Shown: one piece after another, positions 26,583 through 35,354 of the stretch
How positions within the stretch are numbered: the first letter of the stretch is position 1
How the letters are laid out: each line of letters begins with the position of its first letter
Source of the DNA: an uncultured Lachnotalea sp.
GTDB taxonomy: Bacteria; Bacillota; Clostridia; Lachnospirales; Lachnospiraceae
DNA: 46,487 bases
NCBI GenBank assembly: GCA_947066815.1
Contig: CAMSZT010000025.1
Location: forward strand, 1 to 46,487
Direction of reading: 5' to 3'
Made by a program: the position numbers and the translations under genes
Notes under the pieces: model-generated
The model's database searches: none
Told to the model about the DNA's origin: nothing
Seen by the model: only the letters and a program-made list of their open reading frames with translations

Positions 26583-26617
26583 GGAGCCGGTGACCGACCA
26601 GTGTCACCGGCTCCTTT
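26583..26617 (+). terminator. Intrinsic terminator after the dehydrogenase remnant
   Basis: GGAGCCGGTGAC and GTCACCGGCTCC form a perfect 12-bp stem, followed by TTTAACCTTT. Confidence 0.85.
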
Positions 26618-26700
26618 AACCTTTACAGCGAAAACATCATTGGAAAAATAAAAGAAAACGTGCCAACGATTACCCGGCACACACAGTTCAAAAATTTTTA

Positions 26701-26728
26701 TTGCTCTTTTTTAGAAATCCGATATAAT
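26701..26728 (+). promoter_or_regulatory. Promoter of the lipoprotein gene
   Basis: TTGCTC (26701-26706), 16 nt, TATAAT (26723-26728). Leader of about 105 nt to ATG 26839. Confidence 0.6.
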
Positions 26729-26838
26729 GAAAGTGGTATGTTTGGGATTGTTCTCGGTAGCCTGCGCTTCAATGCCGGAGGCATCAAGAGCATAGATTGT
26801 AAAGCCAACGGGAAATCCTGCTGACAGAGGACAAATTC

Positions 26839-27633
26839 ATGAGGAAATTATACAGATTCCCCAAAATAATTTTATGTTTTATTACTGTCCTGTCGGTAGT
26901 TTTCTGCGCCTGCACAAACAGAAACAGTGAGGATGGAAAAGCTGTTTGCTCAGAACACGACAGCGCTGCGTCTGCCTCATCTGAAGAACGTATCGAGGAG
27001 AAAGCGGAAAATGTGCAGGCACAGTGGGACGATCCGGATGAGCGGTATGAATCAATATGTTCAGAAGAAACGGAGTCCGTGTTTCCAGAGACAATGAAAG
27101 ATCTTACAGACTGGTATGGTGACTATCAATTTGTCGGATATGTCCGACCGCATCGGAATTATACGCCGTGTCCTGATCACGGGCAGTTAGAATATCGGAT
27201 CAGTTTGCAAAAAGAAGAAATCGTCTCGCTGACGCCTGGATTGGTATATCGATATTCAGGTGTTGACCGGAAGTATCAGTCGGAAATCTTTGCGGATTAC
27301 CAATATGAGCACCTGATCCAGGATTCGCGGCCTGTATTGACTGCATCGGTTCTGAACGAGGAGATCCTGGAGGAAATGAACAGGAGATGGGGGAAGGAAT
27401 CTGACGAGGATGGGGATTTTGTGAATTTTGCGGATTGGTCTATGGGAGATGAGAAGTATTTTGCAGATATAGATTTTAAACTTTCGGATCATATAGGCTG
27501 CCCTCTTTTAACTTTTCGTTATCCGGAACATCCGTCGACTGTTAAAGATCAGGAGTTTTGGGTTTATGCAGGGAATGGCATTATCTATTCCTTAACAGAC
27601 GTAATGGTTTCTGAATGGCGGAGGCTTCGGTAA
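26839..27633 (+). CDS. Lipoprotein of unknown function
   Basis: 264 aa. The signal peptide ends in VVFCAC, a lipobox with Cys25. A polar Ser/Glu linker to about residue 75 leads into an extracellular domain containing DLTDWYGDYQFVGYVRP, and later FRYPEHPSTVKDQEFWVYAG with IIYSLTDV. No family recognised; the shape recalls small lipoproteins with a lipocalin-like barrel that Clostridia carry singly. It has its own promoter and a terminator on each side, so it is a one-gene unit. Base composition is visibly richer in A/T than its neighbours, suggesting a recent arrival. Confidence 0.75.
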   Translation: MRKLYRFPKIILCFITVLSVVFCACTNRNSEDGKAVCSEHDSAASASSEERIEEKAENVQAQWDDPDERYESICSEETESVFPETMKDLTDWYGDYQFVGYVRPHRNYTPCPDHGQLEYRISLQKEEIVSLTPGLVYRYSGVDRKYQSEIFADYQYEHLIQDSRPVLTASVLNEEILEEMNRRWGKESDEDGDFVNFADWSMGDEKYFADIDFKLSDHIGCPLLTFRYPEHPSTVKDQEFWVYAGNGIIYSLTDVMVSEWRRLR

Positions 27634-27661
27634 GGGGGGCCAGGGAAAAAATAATGAGATT

Positions 27662-27702
27662 TCCGGCGTGCGAAGACACAAGCTGTAGCGCCGGATGTTT
27701 TT
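27662..27702 (+). terminator. Probable terminator between lipoprotein and cca
   Basis: TCCGGCG (27662-27668) pairs with CGCCGGA (27689-27695) over a 20-nt loop, then TGTTTTT. Confidence 0.55.
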
Positions 27703-27759
27703 GTGAAGATCATAACGGGAGACTGATTGGAAAGGAATCCTGTAAAAGGAGGCCCTTTT

Positions 27760-29097
27760 ATGCGAATGGAGATACCGGCCCACGTGGCCTTTATCATCGA
27801 TACACTGGAGAAAGCAGGATTTGAGGCATACGCCGTGGGGGGCTGTGTGCGGGATACCATACTGGGGAGAGAGCCGGGGGACTGGGACGTCACCACGTCG
27901 GCCAGGCCGGGGCAGGTGAAGCGGCTGTTCCGGCGGACGGCGGACACGGGGATCAAACACGGGACGGTCACGGTGCTCCTTGGCGGGGACGGTTACGAGG
28001 TGACCACCTACCGGATAGACGGGGAGTATGAGGATGCCAGGCATCCGAAGGAGGTGGCCTTCACGGCCAGCCTGACGGAGGATCTCAAGCGGAGGGATTT
28101 TACCATCAACGCCATGGCCTACAGCCCGAAAGCGGGCATCATCGATGAATTTGAGGGCATGGAGGATCTGAAAAGGGGTATCATCCGCGCGGTGGGAAAT
28201 GCGAAGGAGCGGTTCACGGAGGATGCCCTGCGGATGCTCCGCGCGGTCCGTTTTTCCGCCCAGCTGGGCTTTGCGGTCGAGGGGGAGACGGCTGCCGCCG
28301 TCCGGGAAATGGCGGGGAGGCTCTCCCTGATCAGCAAGGAACGGATCCAGGCGGAGCTCGACAAGCTCCTCCTCTCCGGTCATCCGGAATACATCAGACG
28401 GGCGTATGAGCTGGGGATCACGGCAGTCATCCTGCCGGAGTTTGACCGAATCATGGAGGCGCCCCAGCGGAACCGCTACCATGATCTGTCCGTGGGGGAG
28501 CACACCCTTAAGACTCTGCAGCATGTGAGGGCGGATCATCTGCTCCGGTGGACCATGCTGCTCCATGATTTCGGGAAGCCGAAGGCCAGCCTCACGGATC
28601 CGGACGGGACCATCCATTTTCACGGCCACGCCAAGATCAGCGCAGAGCTCGCGAAAGGGATTCTCAAGGGGCTTAAATTTGACAACGCCACCCTGGAGGC
28701 GGTGACAAAGCTGGTGTATTACCATGATTTTCCCTTTCCTGTCTCGAAGGCGGGGGTGAGGAAGGCCTTAAACTGTCTGGGTGAGGAGCTGTTTCCCCTG
28801 CTCCTTGAGGTCTGCGAGGCGGACAGCCGGGGGAAAAACCGGTATGCCCAGGAGACCTATCTGCCGAAGCTCCTCGCGATCCGGGAGCATTACCGGGAGG
28901 TCAGAGAGGCGGGAGACTGCGTTTCCCTGAAAGACCTGGCCATAAACGGCCGGGACCTGATCGCGGCCGGGATGAAGCCGGGAAAGGAGCTGGGGGATGC
29001 CCTGGAGCGCTGCCTGGAGGAGGTTTTGGGGGATCCGGAGAAAAATACGAGGGAATATCTGCTGGAGTCTGCCCTCCGGCAGATTGAGGGTTCCTGA
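27760..29097 (+). CDS. cca: CCA tRNA nucleotidyltransferase
   Basis: 445 aa. It adds or repairs the 3' CCA of tRNAs. The class-II nucleotidyltransferase head has AVGGCVRDTILGREPGDWDV (the DWD metal pair), the RRDFTINAMAY motif and ERFTEDALRMLRAVRFSAQL. A C-terminal HD domain (LLHDFGKP, HFHGHAKIS) makes it the longer tRNA-CCA family version with possible phosphohydrolase activity. AGGAGG lies 7 nt before ATG 27760. No promoter of its own is obvious; read-through from the lipoprotein transcript or a weak local promoter must serve. Confidence 0.93.
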   Translation: MRMEIPAHVAFIIDTLEKAGFEAYAVGGCVRDTILGREPGDWDVTTSARPGQVKRLFRRTADTGIKHGTVTVLLGGDGYEVTTYRIDGEYEDARHPKEVAFTASLTEDLKRRDFTINAMAYSPKAGIIDEFEGMEDLKRGIIRAVGNAKERFTEDALRMLRAVRFSAQLGFAVEGETAAAVREMAGRLSLISKERIQAELDKLLLSGHPEYIRRAYELGITAVILPEFDRIMEAPQRNRYHDLSVGEHTLKTLQHVRADHLLRWTMLLHDFGKPKASLTDPDGTIHFHGHAKISAELAKGILKGLKFDNATLEAVTKLVYYHDFPFPVSKAGVRKALNCLGEELFPLLLEVCEADSRGKNRYAQETYLPKLLAIREHYREVREAGDCVSLKDLAINGRDLIAAGMKPGKELGDALERCLEEVLGDPEKNTREYLLESALRQIEGS

Positions 29098-29165
29098 TAT
29101 CCGGCGGGGGCCGTTGACAAAGGATTTCCGGCAGCCGCCTGCGGCAAAATAGAACGACAGGATAT

Positions 29166-29208
29166 AAAAAGTACAGTTGATTATTTTTATAACCGGCTGT
29201 ACTTTTTT
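29166..29208 (+). terminator. Intrinsic terminator after cca
   Basis: AAAAAGTACAG pairs with CTGTACTTTTTT over an AT-rich loop; the T6 run completes it. Confidence 0.85.
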
Positions 29209-29301
29209 GCGTTCACGAAGAGGAAACTCTCTTTTTTATGAAAGTTTCACAAAAATAATAAATATAGTTTGTTTAAAAGACAAAAAGAAAAAATCTTAAA
29301 A

Positions 29302-29383
29302 TGTGTTCAATTCACACAATAAAACCCCGAAATTAAAAATATAAAAAAGCATATTGACAAATAATGCGCCTTTGGTATATAAT
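29302..29383 (+). promoter_or_regulatory. Promoter and palindrome driving the ten-gene catabolic cluster
   Basis: TTGACA (29354-29359), 18 nt, TATAAT (29378-29383) is a strong promoter. TGTGT-7-ACACA (29302-29318) is a perfect palindrome 35 bp upstream of the -35, a position that suits an activator or an upstream operator. The region 29210-29435 is otherwise extremely A/T-rich and holds no gene. The regulator is probably the ROK protein encoded at 39195. Confidence 0.75.
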
Positions 29384-29435
29384 AACGGAAAATAATAAAA
29401 AACCTTTATTTATAAATTGGAGAGGAGAAGGGTAA

Positions 29436-30476
29436 ATGGAAGAACGCTTATTTAATACTATTTATGGCAGAAACCTGGTGGGCGAATTAAAAAACATTGT
29501 TCAGAGACCTTACCTGGTGGTGACCATGGAGGATCTCTGGGAGAAATTCCGGGGGGAATTCGATGAGGACGCCCACGTGCACTTCGTGAAGACCCTGGAG
29601 TACGACGAGATCATGAGGGAGCTTGAGGAGCTGGGAGAGTTCGAAGCAGTCATCGGCCTCGGCGGGGGACAGGCTGTGGATTACGCGAAAATGGCGGCCT
29701 GGAAGACCCACCGTCCTCTGTACCAGGTACCGACCTCCATCGCGACCAACGCGGTATTCGGCCACCGGGCCGGGATCCGCTTCGACAGCTCGGTGCGGTA
29801 TGTGGGATATGTGGAGCCGGTGGCTGTCTACATCGATTTTGACGTGATCCAGAAGGGGCCGAAGGCCCTGAACCGGAGCGGGGTGTGCGATGTGCTCTGC
29901 TACCATAACGCAGTCTATGACTGGAAATATGCCTGGGACCGGGGAAAGTGCGAGAGTCAGTGGCCCTATGACGAGAGTCTGGCGGCGAGATCCATGGAGG
30001 TGTATGACCGGATTGTGGAGGCCATGGACGATATCTATGAGCTCAACGAGAAGGGCATTCGGGTACTGACGGAGGGACTCCGCTGGGGCGGGGGCGCCTT
30101 CCACAACGCCGGGTGGAACCCCAGGCACATCGAGGGGACGGACCATTTCCTTTTCTACACACTGGAATATATGACAAAGAAAAAATTCATCCACGGCCAG
30201 CCGGTCTGCCTGGGGATCTTTACCGGCTCCCTGATGCAGGACAATGACGCGGAGGGGATGCTGAGGCTGATCCACCGGGCCGGCGTGGATATCCGGCCGG
30301 AGGCCATGGGGATCACCTGGGAGGATGTCTTTGCGGCATTAAAATACGAAAAGGAGTTCCTGGAGAAGGACGGAAAATGGTTCACGGTCGCCAATGATTT
30401 TGTGGTGACGGATGAGTTCTGCGAGAGAGTAAAGGCCATGATCCTGGAGGTGTACGGGGAATGGCCCGAAAAATAA
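29436..30476 (+). CDS. Glycerol-1-phosphate dehydrogenase/AraM-like metal-dependent dehydrogenase
   Basis: 346 aa of the DHQ-synthase-like/iron-ADH superfamily, NAD(P)-dependent. The nucleotide loop is GLGGGQAVDYAK (about 74-85), followed by YQVPTSIATNAV. Metal ligands by alignment to the family are Asp152 (GVCDVLCYHNAVYDWK), His237 (EGTDHFLF) and His253 (FIHGQPVCLG). The DVLCYHNAVYDW motif resembles GDLLAKYTALADW of G1P dehydrogenases, not butanol-type enzymes. AGAGGAGAAGG precedes the ATG. As first gene of the cluster it probably acts on the imported compound or a phosphorylated intermediate; the substrate is undetermined. Confidence 0.8.
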   Translation: MEERLFNTIYGRNLVGELKNIVQRPYLVVTMEDLWEKFRGEFDEDAHVHFVKTLEYDEIMRELEELGEFEAVIGLGGGQAVDYAKMAAWKTHRPLYQVPTSIATNAVFGHRAGIRFDSSVRYVGYVEPVAVYIDFDVIQKGPKALNRSGVCDVLCYHNAVYDWKYAWDRGKCESQWPYDESLAARSMEVYDRIVEAMDDIYELNEKGIRVLTEGLRWGGGAFHNAGWNPRHIEGTDHFLFYTLEYMTKKKFIHGQPVCLGIFTGSLMQDNDAEGMLRLIHRAGVDIRPEAMGITWEDVFAALKYEKEFLEKDGKWFTVANDFVVTDEFCERVKAMILEVYGEWPEK

Positions 30477-30494
30477 AAAAAGGAGGAACGATCA

Positions 30495-31538
30495 ATGAAG
30501 AAGGGATTGGCATGGATCCTGGCGGCGGTGATGCTCTTTAGTCTGGCGGCCTGCGGCGGAAAGAAGGAAGAGGATGAGAAGGCGGCGGGTACGGAGGCGC
30601 AGGCGGGAGAGGAAACCGCGGAAACGAAGACTGCGGAAAAGAAAGAAGAAGGTTCAGGGGCGAAGGAGGGGAAGATCCGGGTCGGGTTTTCCCAGATGGA
30701 CAACAACGGGGCCTGGCGGGTGGTTGAGACAGAGGATATGAAGGCGGTGGCCGGGGAACGGGGCTATGAGCTGGTGTACACCGACGCCCAGAGCCAGACC
30801 TCCAAGCAGCTTTCCGACATCGAGGACCTGATCGCCCAGGAGGTGGATTATCTGGTCATCGCGCCGAAGGAGACGACAGGGCTGGAGCGTGGGCTGGAGG
30901 AGGCGAAGGAGGCCGGGATCCCGGTGATTCTGATCGACCGCTGCCACGACGGGAAAGCCGGGGAGGATTATGTGACCTATATTGCCTCCGACTTTGTCTA
31001 CCAGGGCTATGAATGCGGACAGGCGCTGGCGAAGGCCCTGGACGGAAACGGGAAGGTTGTGGTGATCGAGGGACAGCCCGGCGGCTCCGACGCCATCGAG
31101 CGCCAGGAGGGCTTTGACAAGGCCATGGAGGAGTATCCGGATATCGAGGTGATCGCTTCCCAGCCGGGAGAATATTCCAGGAGCAAGGCCCAGAGTGTCA
31201 TGGAAAGCTTTCTGCAGACCTATGGCGACGAGATCGACGCGGTGTTTTCCCATGACGATGAGATGGCCCAGGGAGCCATCACAGCCATCGAGGCCAATAA
31301 CCTGAAGGCAGGAGAGGACATCAAGATCGCAGGGATCGACGGCCAGAAATCGGCCATCCAGGCGATCATCGACGGGAAGATGACGGCGGTGGTGACCTGC
31401 TCGCCCCGGTTCGGGACCATCGTATTTGATACGATCGAGCGGCTCATCGCCGGGGAGACGCTGGAGACCTACATCCAGCTGGAGGATTATGTGATCGACA
31501 GCTCCAACGCGGAGGCAGAGCTGGAGAACGGATTCTGA
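30495..31538 (+). CDS. Sugar-binding lipoprotein of the second ABC importer
   Basis: 347 aa, RbsB/Peripla_BP_4 type. Lipobox LAAC with Cys20, an acidic/lysine linker to about 55, then the binding fold: IRVGFSQMDNNGAWRVVETE, QLSDIEDLIAQEVDYLVIAP, GIPVILIDRC, VVVIEGQPGGSDAIERQEGF and SHDDEMAQGAITAIEAN. AAAAGGAGG precedes the ATG. Unlike the first importer, the binding protein is encoded before the ATPase. The sequence is clearly different from the 6121-7224 protein, so a different ligand is expected. Confidence 0.92.
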   Translation: MKKGLAWILAAVMLFSLAACGGKKEEDEKAAGTEAQAGEETAETKTAEKKEEGSGAKEGKIRVGFSQMDNNGAWRVVETEDMKAVAGERGYELVYTDAQSQTSKQLSDIEDLIAQEVDYLVIAPKETTGLERGLEEAKEAGIPVILIDRCHDGKAGEDYVTYIASDFVYQGYECGQALAKALDGNGKVVVIEGQPGGSDAIERQEGFDKAMEEYPDIEVIASQPGEYSRSKAQSVMESFLQTYGDEIDAVFSHDDEMAQGAITAIEANNLKAGEDIKIAGIDGQKSAIQAIIDGKMTAVVTCSPRFGTIVFDTIERLIAGETLETYIQLEDYVIDSSNAEAELENGF

Positions 31539-31612
31539 GGAGCCAGAGAAACGGGAAGGCGCTCCTGGTGCCAGGGGCGTCTTCCTTTTTGGAGAGAAGG
31601 GGAGGGTCGGTA

Positions 31613-33136
31613 TTGACCGGACAACGTTTATTGGAGATCCGGGGACTGAGCAAGCGGTTTCCGGGGGTACTGGCTTTGGACCAGGTGGACTTCACGGTGG
31701 AAAAGGGGGAGGTCCACGCATTGATGGGAGAGAACGGCGCGGGAAAATCAACGCTGATCAAGATCCTCACAGGAATTTACGAAAAAGATGAGGGCACGAT
31801 GGTCTTTGACGGGAGAGAAGTGGATTTTCGAAACACCGCACAGGCCCAGGAGGCCGGGATCAGCACCATTTACCAGGAGCTGAACCTGATCCCGGAGCTC
31901 AGCGTCGCGGAGAATCTCTTCCTGGGGCGCCAGCCGGTGACAAGGGGCCGGATCGCCTGGAAAAAGATCTATGAACAGGCGGAGGAGTTCCTCTCGGGTC
32001 TTGGGATCCAGGTGGATGTAAAAAAACGTCTCGGGGGCTGCAGCACGGCCGTCCAGCAGATGGTGGCGGTCGCCAGGGCGGTGTCTCTGGAGGCCAGGCT
32101 CCTCATCATGGACGAGCCTACATCCTCCCTAGGCGATAAAGAAGTGAAGATCCTGTTCGGCCTGATGGATAAGATCCGGGCCCAGGGGATCGGGATGATC
32201 TTCGTGTCCCACCGCCTGGACGAGATCTTTGAGATCTGTGACCGGGTGACCATCCTGCGGGACGGCAGGCTGGTAGAAACCCTTCCGGCGGCGGATCTGA
32301 CCAAATACGACCTGATCACAAAGATGATCGGGAGAGACGCGGGCGAGGTGATGAACCGGAAGGCGGCCCGCAGAGAGATCTCCGGGGAAGCCCTGTTTGA
32401 GGCAAGGGAAGTGACCAGGGGAGTCCGGGTCCGCGGAATCGACCTGAGCGTCCGGAAGGGCGAGGTGGTCGGGCTGGCCGGGCTTTTGGGGGCCGGCCGT
32501 ACGGAGTTCGTCCGTACTGTCTTTGCCGCGGATAAAATGGAGGCCGGCCGGATCTATATGGAAGGGAAGCAGGTCTCCTTCCGCTCTCCCAGAGCGGCGG
32601 TGAAGAGGGGGCTCGGCTTTCTGTCGGAGGACCGGAAGGCGGAGGGGATCATCCCCCATTTATCCGTCCGGGAAAATATGTCCCTGGCCATCCTTCCCCA
32701 GGTTTCCAGGGCAGCCTGGATCAGGAAGCGGATGGAGCGGGAGAAGGTGGAGTTTTATTCCGGCAAGCTGCGGGTGAAAACGCCGGACCAGGAGCAGAGT
32801 ATCTGCAACCTGTCGGGAGGGAATCAGCAGAAGGTCATCCTGGCCAGATGGATGGCGACAAAGCCGAAGCTTTTGATCCTGGACGAGCCGACGAGAGGGA
32901 TCGACGTGGGGGCCAAGGCGGAGATCGAGGTTCTGATCCGGGAGATGGCAGAGGAGGGGATCGGTGTCCTGCTCATCTCCTCCGAGCTGGAGGAGCTGGT
33001 CAGGAACTGCGACCGCATCGCTGTGATCCGAGACGGCCGGAAGATCGTGGAGCTTGAGGGGGAGGAGATCTCCGAGGAGGCAGTCCTCCATTCCCTGTCG
33101 GCCGCGTCGGAGAACGGGAAGGAGGTGGACCGGTGA
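31613..33136 (+). CDS. Sugar ABC importer ATPase (second system)
   Basis: 507 aa, tandem ABC domains of the RbsA type. Domain 1: GENGAGKSTLIKIL, TIYQELNLIPELSV, MDEPTSSLGDKE. Domain 2: LLGAGRTEFV, LSGGNQQKVILARW, LDEPTRGIDVG, ISSELEELVRNCD. The start is TTG 31613 behind GGGGAGGGT; the frame also opens at 31568 but that stretch lacks a ribosome site. Its TGA overlaps the GTG/ATG of the next permease, so translation is coupled. Confidence 0.92.
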   Translation: MTGQRLLEIRGLSKRFPGVLALDQVDFTVEKGEVHALMGENGAGKSTLIKILTGIYEKDEGTMVFDGREVDFRNTAQAQEAGISTIYQELNLIPELSVAENLFLGRQPVTRGRIAWKKIYEQAEEFLSGLGIQVDVKKRLGGCSTAVQQMVAVARAVSLEARLLIMDEPTSSLGDKEVKILFGLMDKIRAQGIGMIFVSHRLDEIFEICDRVTILRDGRLVETLPAADLTKYDLITKMIGRDAGEVMNRKAARREISGEALFEAREVTRGVRVRGIDLSVRKGEVVGLAGLLGAGRTEFVRTVFAADKMEAGRIYMEGKQVSFRSPRAAVKRGLGFLSEDRKAEGIIPHLSVRENMSLAILPQVSRAAWIRKRMEREKVEFYSGKLRVKTPDQEQSICNLSGGNQQKVILARWMATKPKLLILDEPTRGIDVGAKAEIEVLIREMAEEGIGVLLISSELEELVRNCDRIAVIRDGRKIVELEGEEISEEAVLHSLSAASENGKEVDR

Positions 33137-34080
33137 TGAAAGAAAAGCGGACCGTCCTGCAGTTTGTGAGCCGGTACGGCGCAGCCTGTTTCCTCGGGGC
33201 GCTGCTCCTTGGAAACGCGGTCTTTACAAAAAATTTTATCAGCATAAACATTGTGTGGAATCTGGTGACCCAGGGCTTTGTCACCCTTGTGGCCGCACTT
33301 GGGATGATGCTCGCGATCTCCAGCGGGGGAATCGACCTCTCCGTGGGATCCGTGATGCCGGTGGCGGCGATGATCACCGCGGGGAATCTGGAAAAGGGGA
33401 TCGGATATGCGGTCCTCGCCGGGCTTTTGGCGGCCCTTCTGCTGGGCTGCTTCAACGGTGTGATCATCGGGGTCTTTAAGGTCCAGCCCTTTATCGTCAC
33501 CCTGTCCATGTATATGATGGCGAGGGGGCTGGCGCAGCTTACCAACAACTCCATGGTGCTCAATTTTACCAACGAGGCATTTACCCGCCTGAGCCGTTAC
33601 CGGATCGGGAACCAGGTGCCTGTCCAGCTTCTGATCATCCCGGTCTTCATCGGGCTCCTGTTTGTGATCGTAAAGAAGAGCACCGTCGGACGGTATATCC
33701 AGGCAGCCGGGGACAACAGAGAGGGCGCCCGCCTGTCCGGGGTCCCGATCATCGGGACGACCATTTTTGTCTATGGGATGTGCTCCCTGTTGGCCGGCGC
33801 GGCCGGGATCTTTGAGATCGCCCGGGTGGGGGCCTCCGATCCCAATACCCTGGGACTCCATGTGGAGCTGGACGCCATCGCGGCGGTGGTGCTGGGAGGA
33901 ACGCCGATGTCGGGCGGAAAGATCAATCTTTCCGGGACCGTCTTCGCGGCCTTTGTCATGCAGCTGATCGTGATGACAGCCAACATGAACAATATCTCTG
34001 CCCAGTACGCGTATATCGTAAAAGCCGCCTTGATCCTGGCGGCCGTGATCGCGCAGCGCCGGGAAAGTCTGAGACGATAG
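33133..34080 (+). CDS. Sugar ABC importer permease A (second system)
   Basis: 315 aa, RbsC-type multi-spanning permease with MMLAISSGGIDLSVGSVMPV, KVQPFIVTLSMYMMARGLAQ, GRYIQAAGDNREGARLSGV and GGTPMSGGKINLSGT. GTG 33133 has AAGGAGG at 7-nt spacing; the adjacent ATG 33136 is an alternative. It overlaps the ATPase stop. It pairs with the permease encoded next, giving a heterodimeric channel. Confidence 0.9.
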   Translation: MMKEKRTVLQFVSRYGAACFLGALLLGNAVFTKNFISINIVWNLVTQGFVTLVAALGMMLAISSGGIDLSVGSVMPVAAMITAGNLEKGIGYAVLAGLLAALLLGCFNGVIIGVFKVQPFIVTLSMYMMARGLAQLTNNSMVLNFTNEAFTRLSRYRIGNQVPVQLLIIPVFIGLLFVIVKKSTVGRYIQAAGDNREGARLSGVPIIGTTIFVYGMCSLLAGAAGIFEIARVGASDPNTLGLHVELDAIAAVVLGGTPMSGGKINLSGTVFAAFVMQLIVMTANMNNISAQYAYIVKAALILAAVIAQRRESLRR

Positions 34081-34092
34081 GAGGAGGCTGTC

Positions 34093-35079
34093 ATGAAAAA
34101 AGAAAACAATCTGCCGAAGCAGGTGATCGACCTTCTTTGCAGGAACAGTGCGGCGGTGGTCCTTGTGGTCCTGCTCCTGTTCGGGATCCTCCGCTTTGAT
34201 ACCTTCCTGACGGCGGGGAATATCCGGAATATCCTGCGCCAGTCCAGCATGCTGGGGACCATGGCGGTCGGTATGACCTTTGTGATCCTGACGGGAGGGA
34301 CGGATCTGTCTGTGGGCTCCGTGTTTGCGCTGTCCGGGGCGGCGGCCGCCATGCTGAGCTCCAAAAATATTTATCTGGGGGTCCTGCTTGCCCTCCTCCT
34401 CTCGGCGCTCGCGGGGGCCGTCAACGGGATCTTTATCGCCAAATGCAACGTCCCGCCCTTTGTCGCGACCCTCTGTATGATGATGGCCCTCCGGGGGGCC
34501 GTACACATCATGACCAACGAGCGGCCCCTGCAGCTAGACCGGGAGTCGGCGGGGTGGTTTTACGATATGTCGGGGGCGGAGGTGTCTGGGATCCCGGTCC
34601 TGGTGCTGATCTTTGCGGCGGTGGTCGTGCTGGCCTGCCTGCTCCTCAAGTATTCCAGGCTGGGGAGGAACATCTACGCGGTCGGAGGAAATGCGGAGGC
34701 AGCGAGGATGATGGGCTTAAACGCGGCGGGGACCCAGATCCTCACCTATACCATGAGCGGCTTCTTATCCGGGCTTTCCGGGCTCATGATGTGCTCCAGG
34801 ACCGGGGCAGCCTATCCCTTGGCCGGAAACGGATGGGAGATGAACGCCATCGCGGCGGTGGTGCTGGGCGGGACGGCCATGTCGGGGGGCGTCGGGACTG
34901 CGGCCGGCACGGTGGTCGGCACCCTGATCATGGGCTGCATCGGGAACATGATCAACCTGGAGGGGACCCTCGGTTCCTCCTGGCAGTATGTGATCAACGG
35001 CCTTGCGCTCCTCCTTGCAGTGCTTTTGATGCAGTTCCAGGCACTGCGCCAGAACTATGGGACGGCGGCCGCGGAGTGA
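34093..35079 (+). CDS. Sugar ABC importer permease B (second system)
   Basis: 328 aa, a second RbsC-type permease: TFVILTGGTDLSVGSVFAL, KCNVPPFVATLCMMMALRGA, GRNIYAVGGNAEAARMMGLN, GGTAMSGGVGTAAGTVVGT. It starts 13 nt after its partner with GGAGG upstream. A two-permease arrangement beside one double ATPase matches AraH/XylH-like importers with heterodimeric membrane parts. The stop at 35079 is followed by the palindromic region that separates transport from enzyme genes. Confidence 0.9.
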   Translation: MKKENNLPKQVIDLLCRNSAAVVLVVLLLFGILRFDTFLTAGNIRNILRQSSMLGTMAVGMTFVILTGGTDLSVGSVFALSGAAAAMLSSKNIYLGVLLALLLSALAGAVNGIFIAKCNVPPFVATLCMMMALRGAVHIMTNERPLQLDRESAGWFYDMSGAEVSGIPVLVLIFAAVVVLACLLLKYSRLGRNIYAVGGNAEAARMMGLNAAGTQILTYTMSGFLSGLSGLMMCSRTGAAYPLAGNGWEMNAIAAVVLGGTAMSGGVGTAAGTVVGTLIMGCIGNMINLEGTLGSSWQYVINGLALLLAVLLMQFQALRQNYGTAAAE

Positions 35080-35111
35080 GGCGGCTTCAGGGGGATAAAA
35101 AAGAGAAATGG

Positions 35112-35317
35112 AATTGCGAGATCATAAAATATGGGAAAGATTCTGACGACTGCTTCCAGGAAAAGCCCTCTGCGCCATGGAGATGAGACCATGGAAAACC
35201 GGAGGGCCCATGCCCTCCGGTTTTCTGCGCTTATGGGCTCATTGGAATGTTTGGCGCTGCAGGCTTTGGATGGACGCAGTCGTCAGAATCTGCTCTGCAA
35301 TTTCATGTCTCGCAATT
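35112..35317. repeat. 206-nt nested imperfect palindrome inside the catabolic operon
   Basis: Three nested inverted pairs share one centre: AATTGCGAGA (35112) with TCTCGCAATT (35308), a 15-bp pair GATTCTGACGACTGC (35139) with its complement at 35276, and a 13-bp pair at 35195/35212. The gap between the outer and middle pairs is 17 nt on each side. The inner gaps still match in patches (AAAGCC, GCGCCA, ATGAG). It looks like a folded-back MITE-type element or a long structured RNA. No gene is supported in it. Confidence 0.75.
35195..35225 (+). terminator. Terminator-like core hairpin inside the operon
   Basis: AAAACCGGAGGGC, loop CCAT, GCCCTCCGGTTTT: a perfect 13-bp stem ending in T4. It could attenuate transcription between the importer and the enzyme genes. 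No strong promoter is visible between it and 35355. Confidence 0.7.
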
Positions 35318-35354
35318 ACCTGAGAGAGATACAAAATAGAAAGGAGAATGATCC

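Noticed and set aside
27656-27760. Cys-rich small frame before cca
   Set aside because: It overlaps a terminator-like hairpin and the cca ribosome site and continues out of frame into cca; no supporting family.
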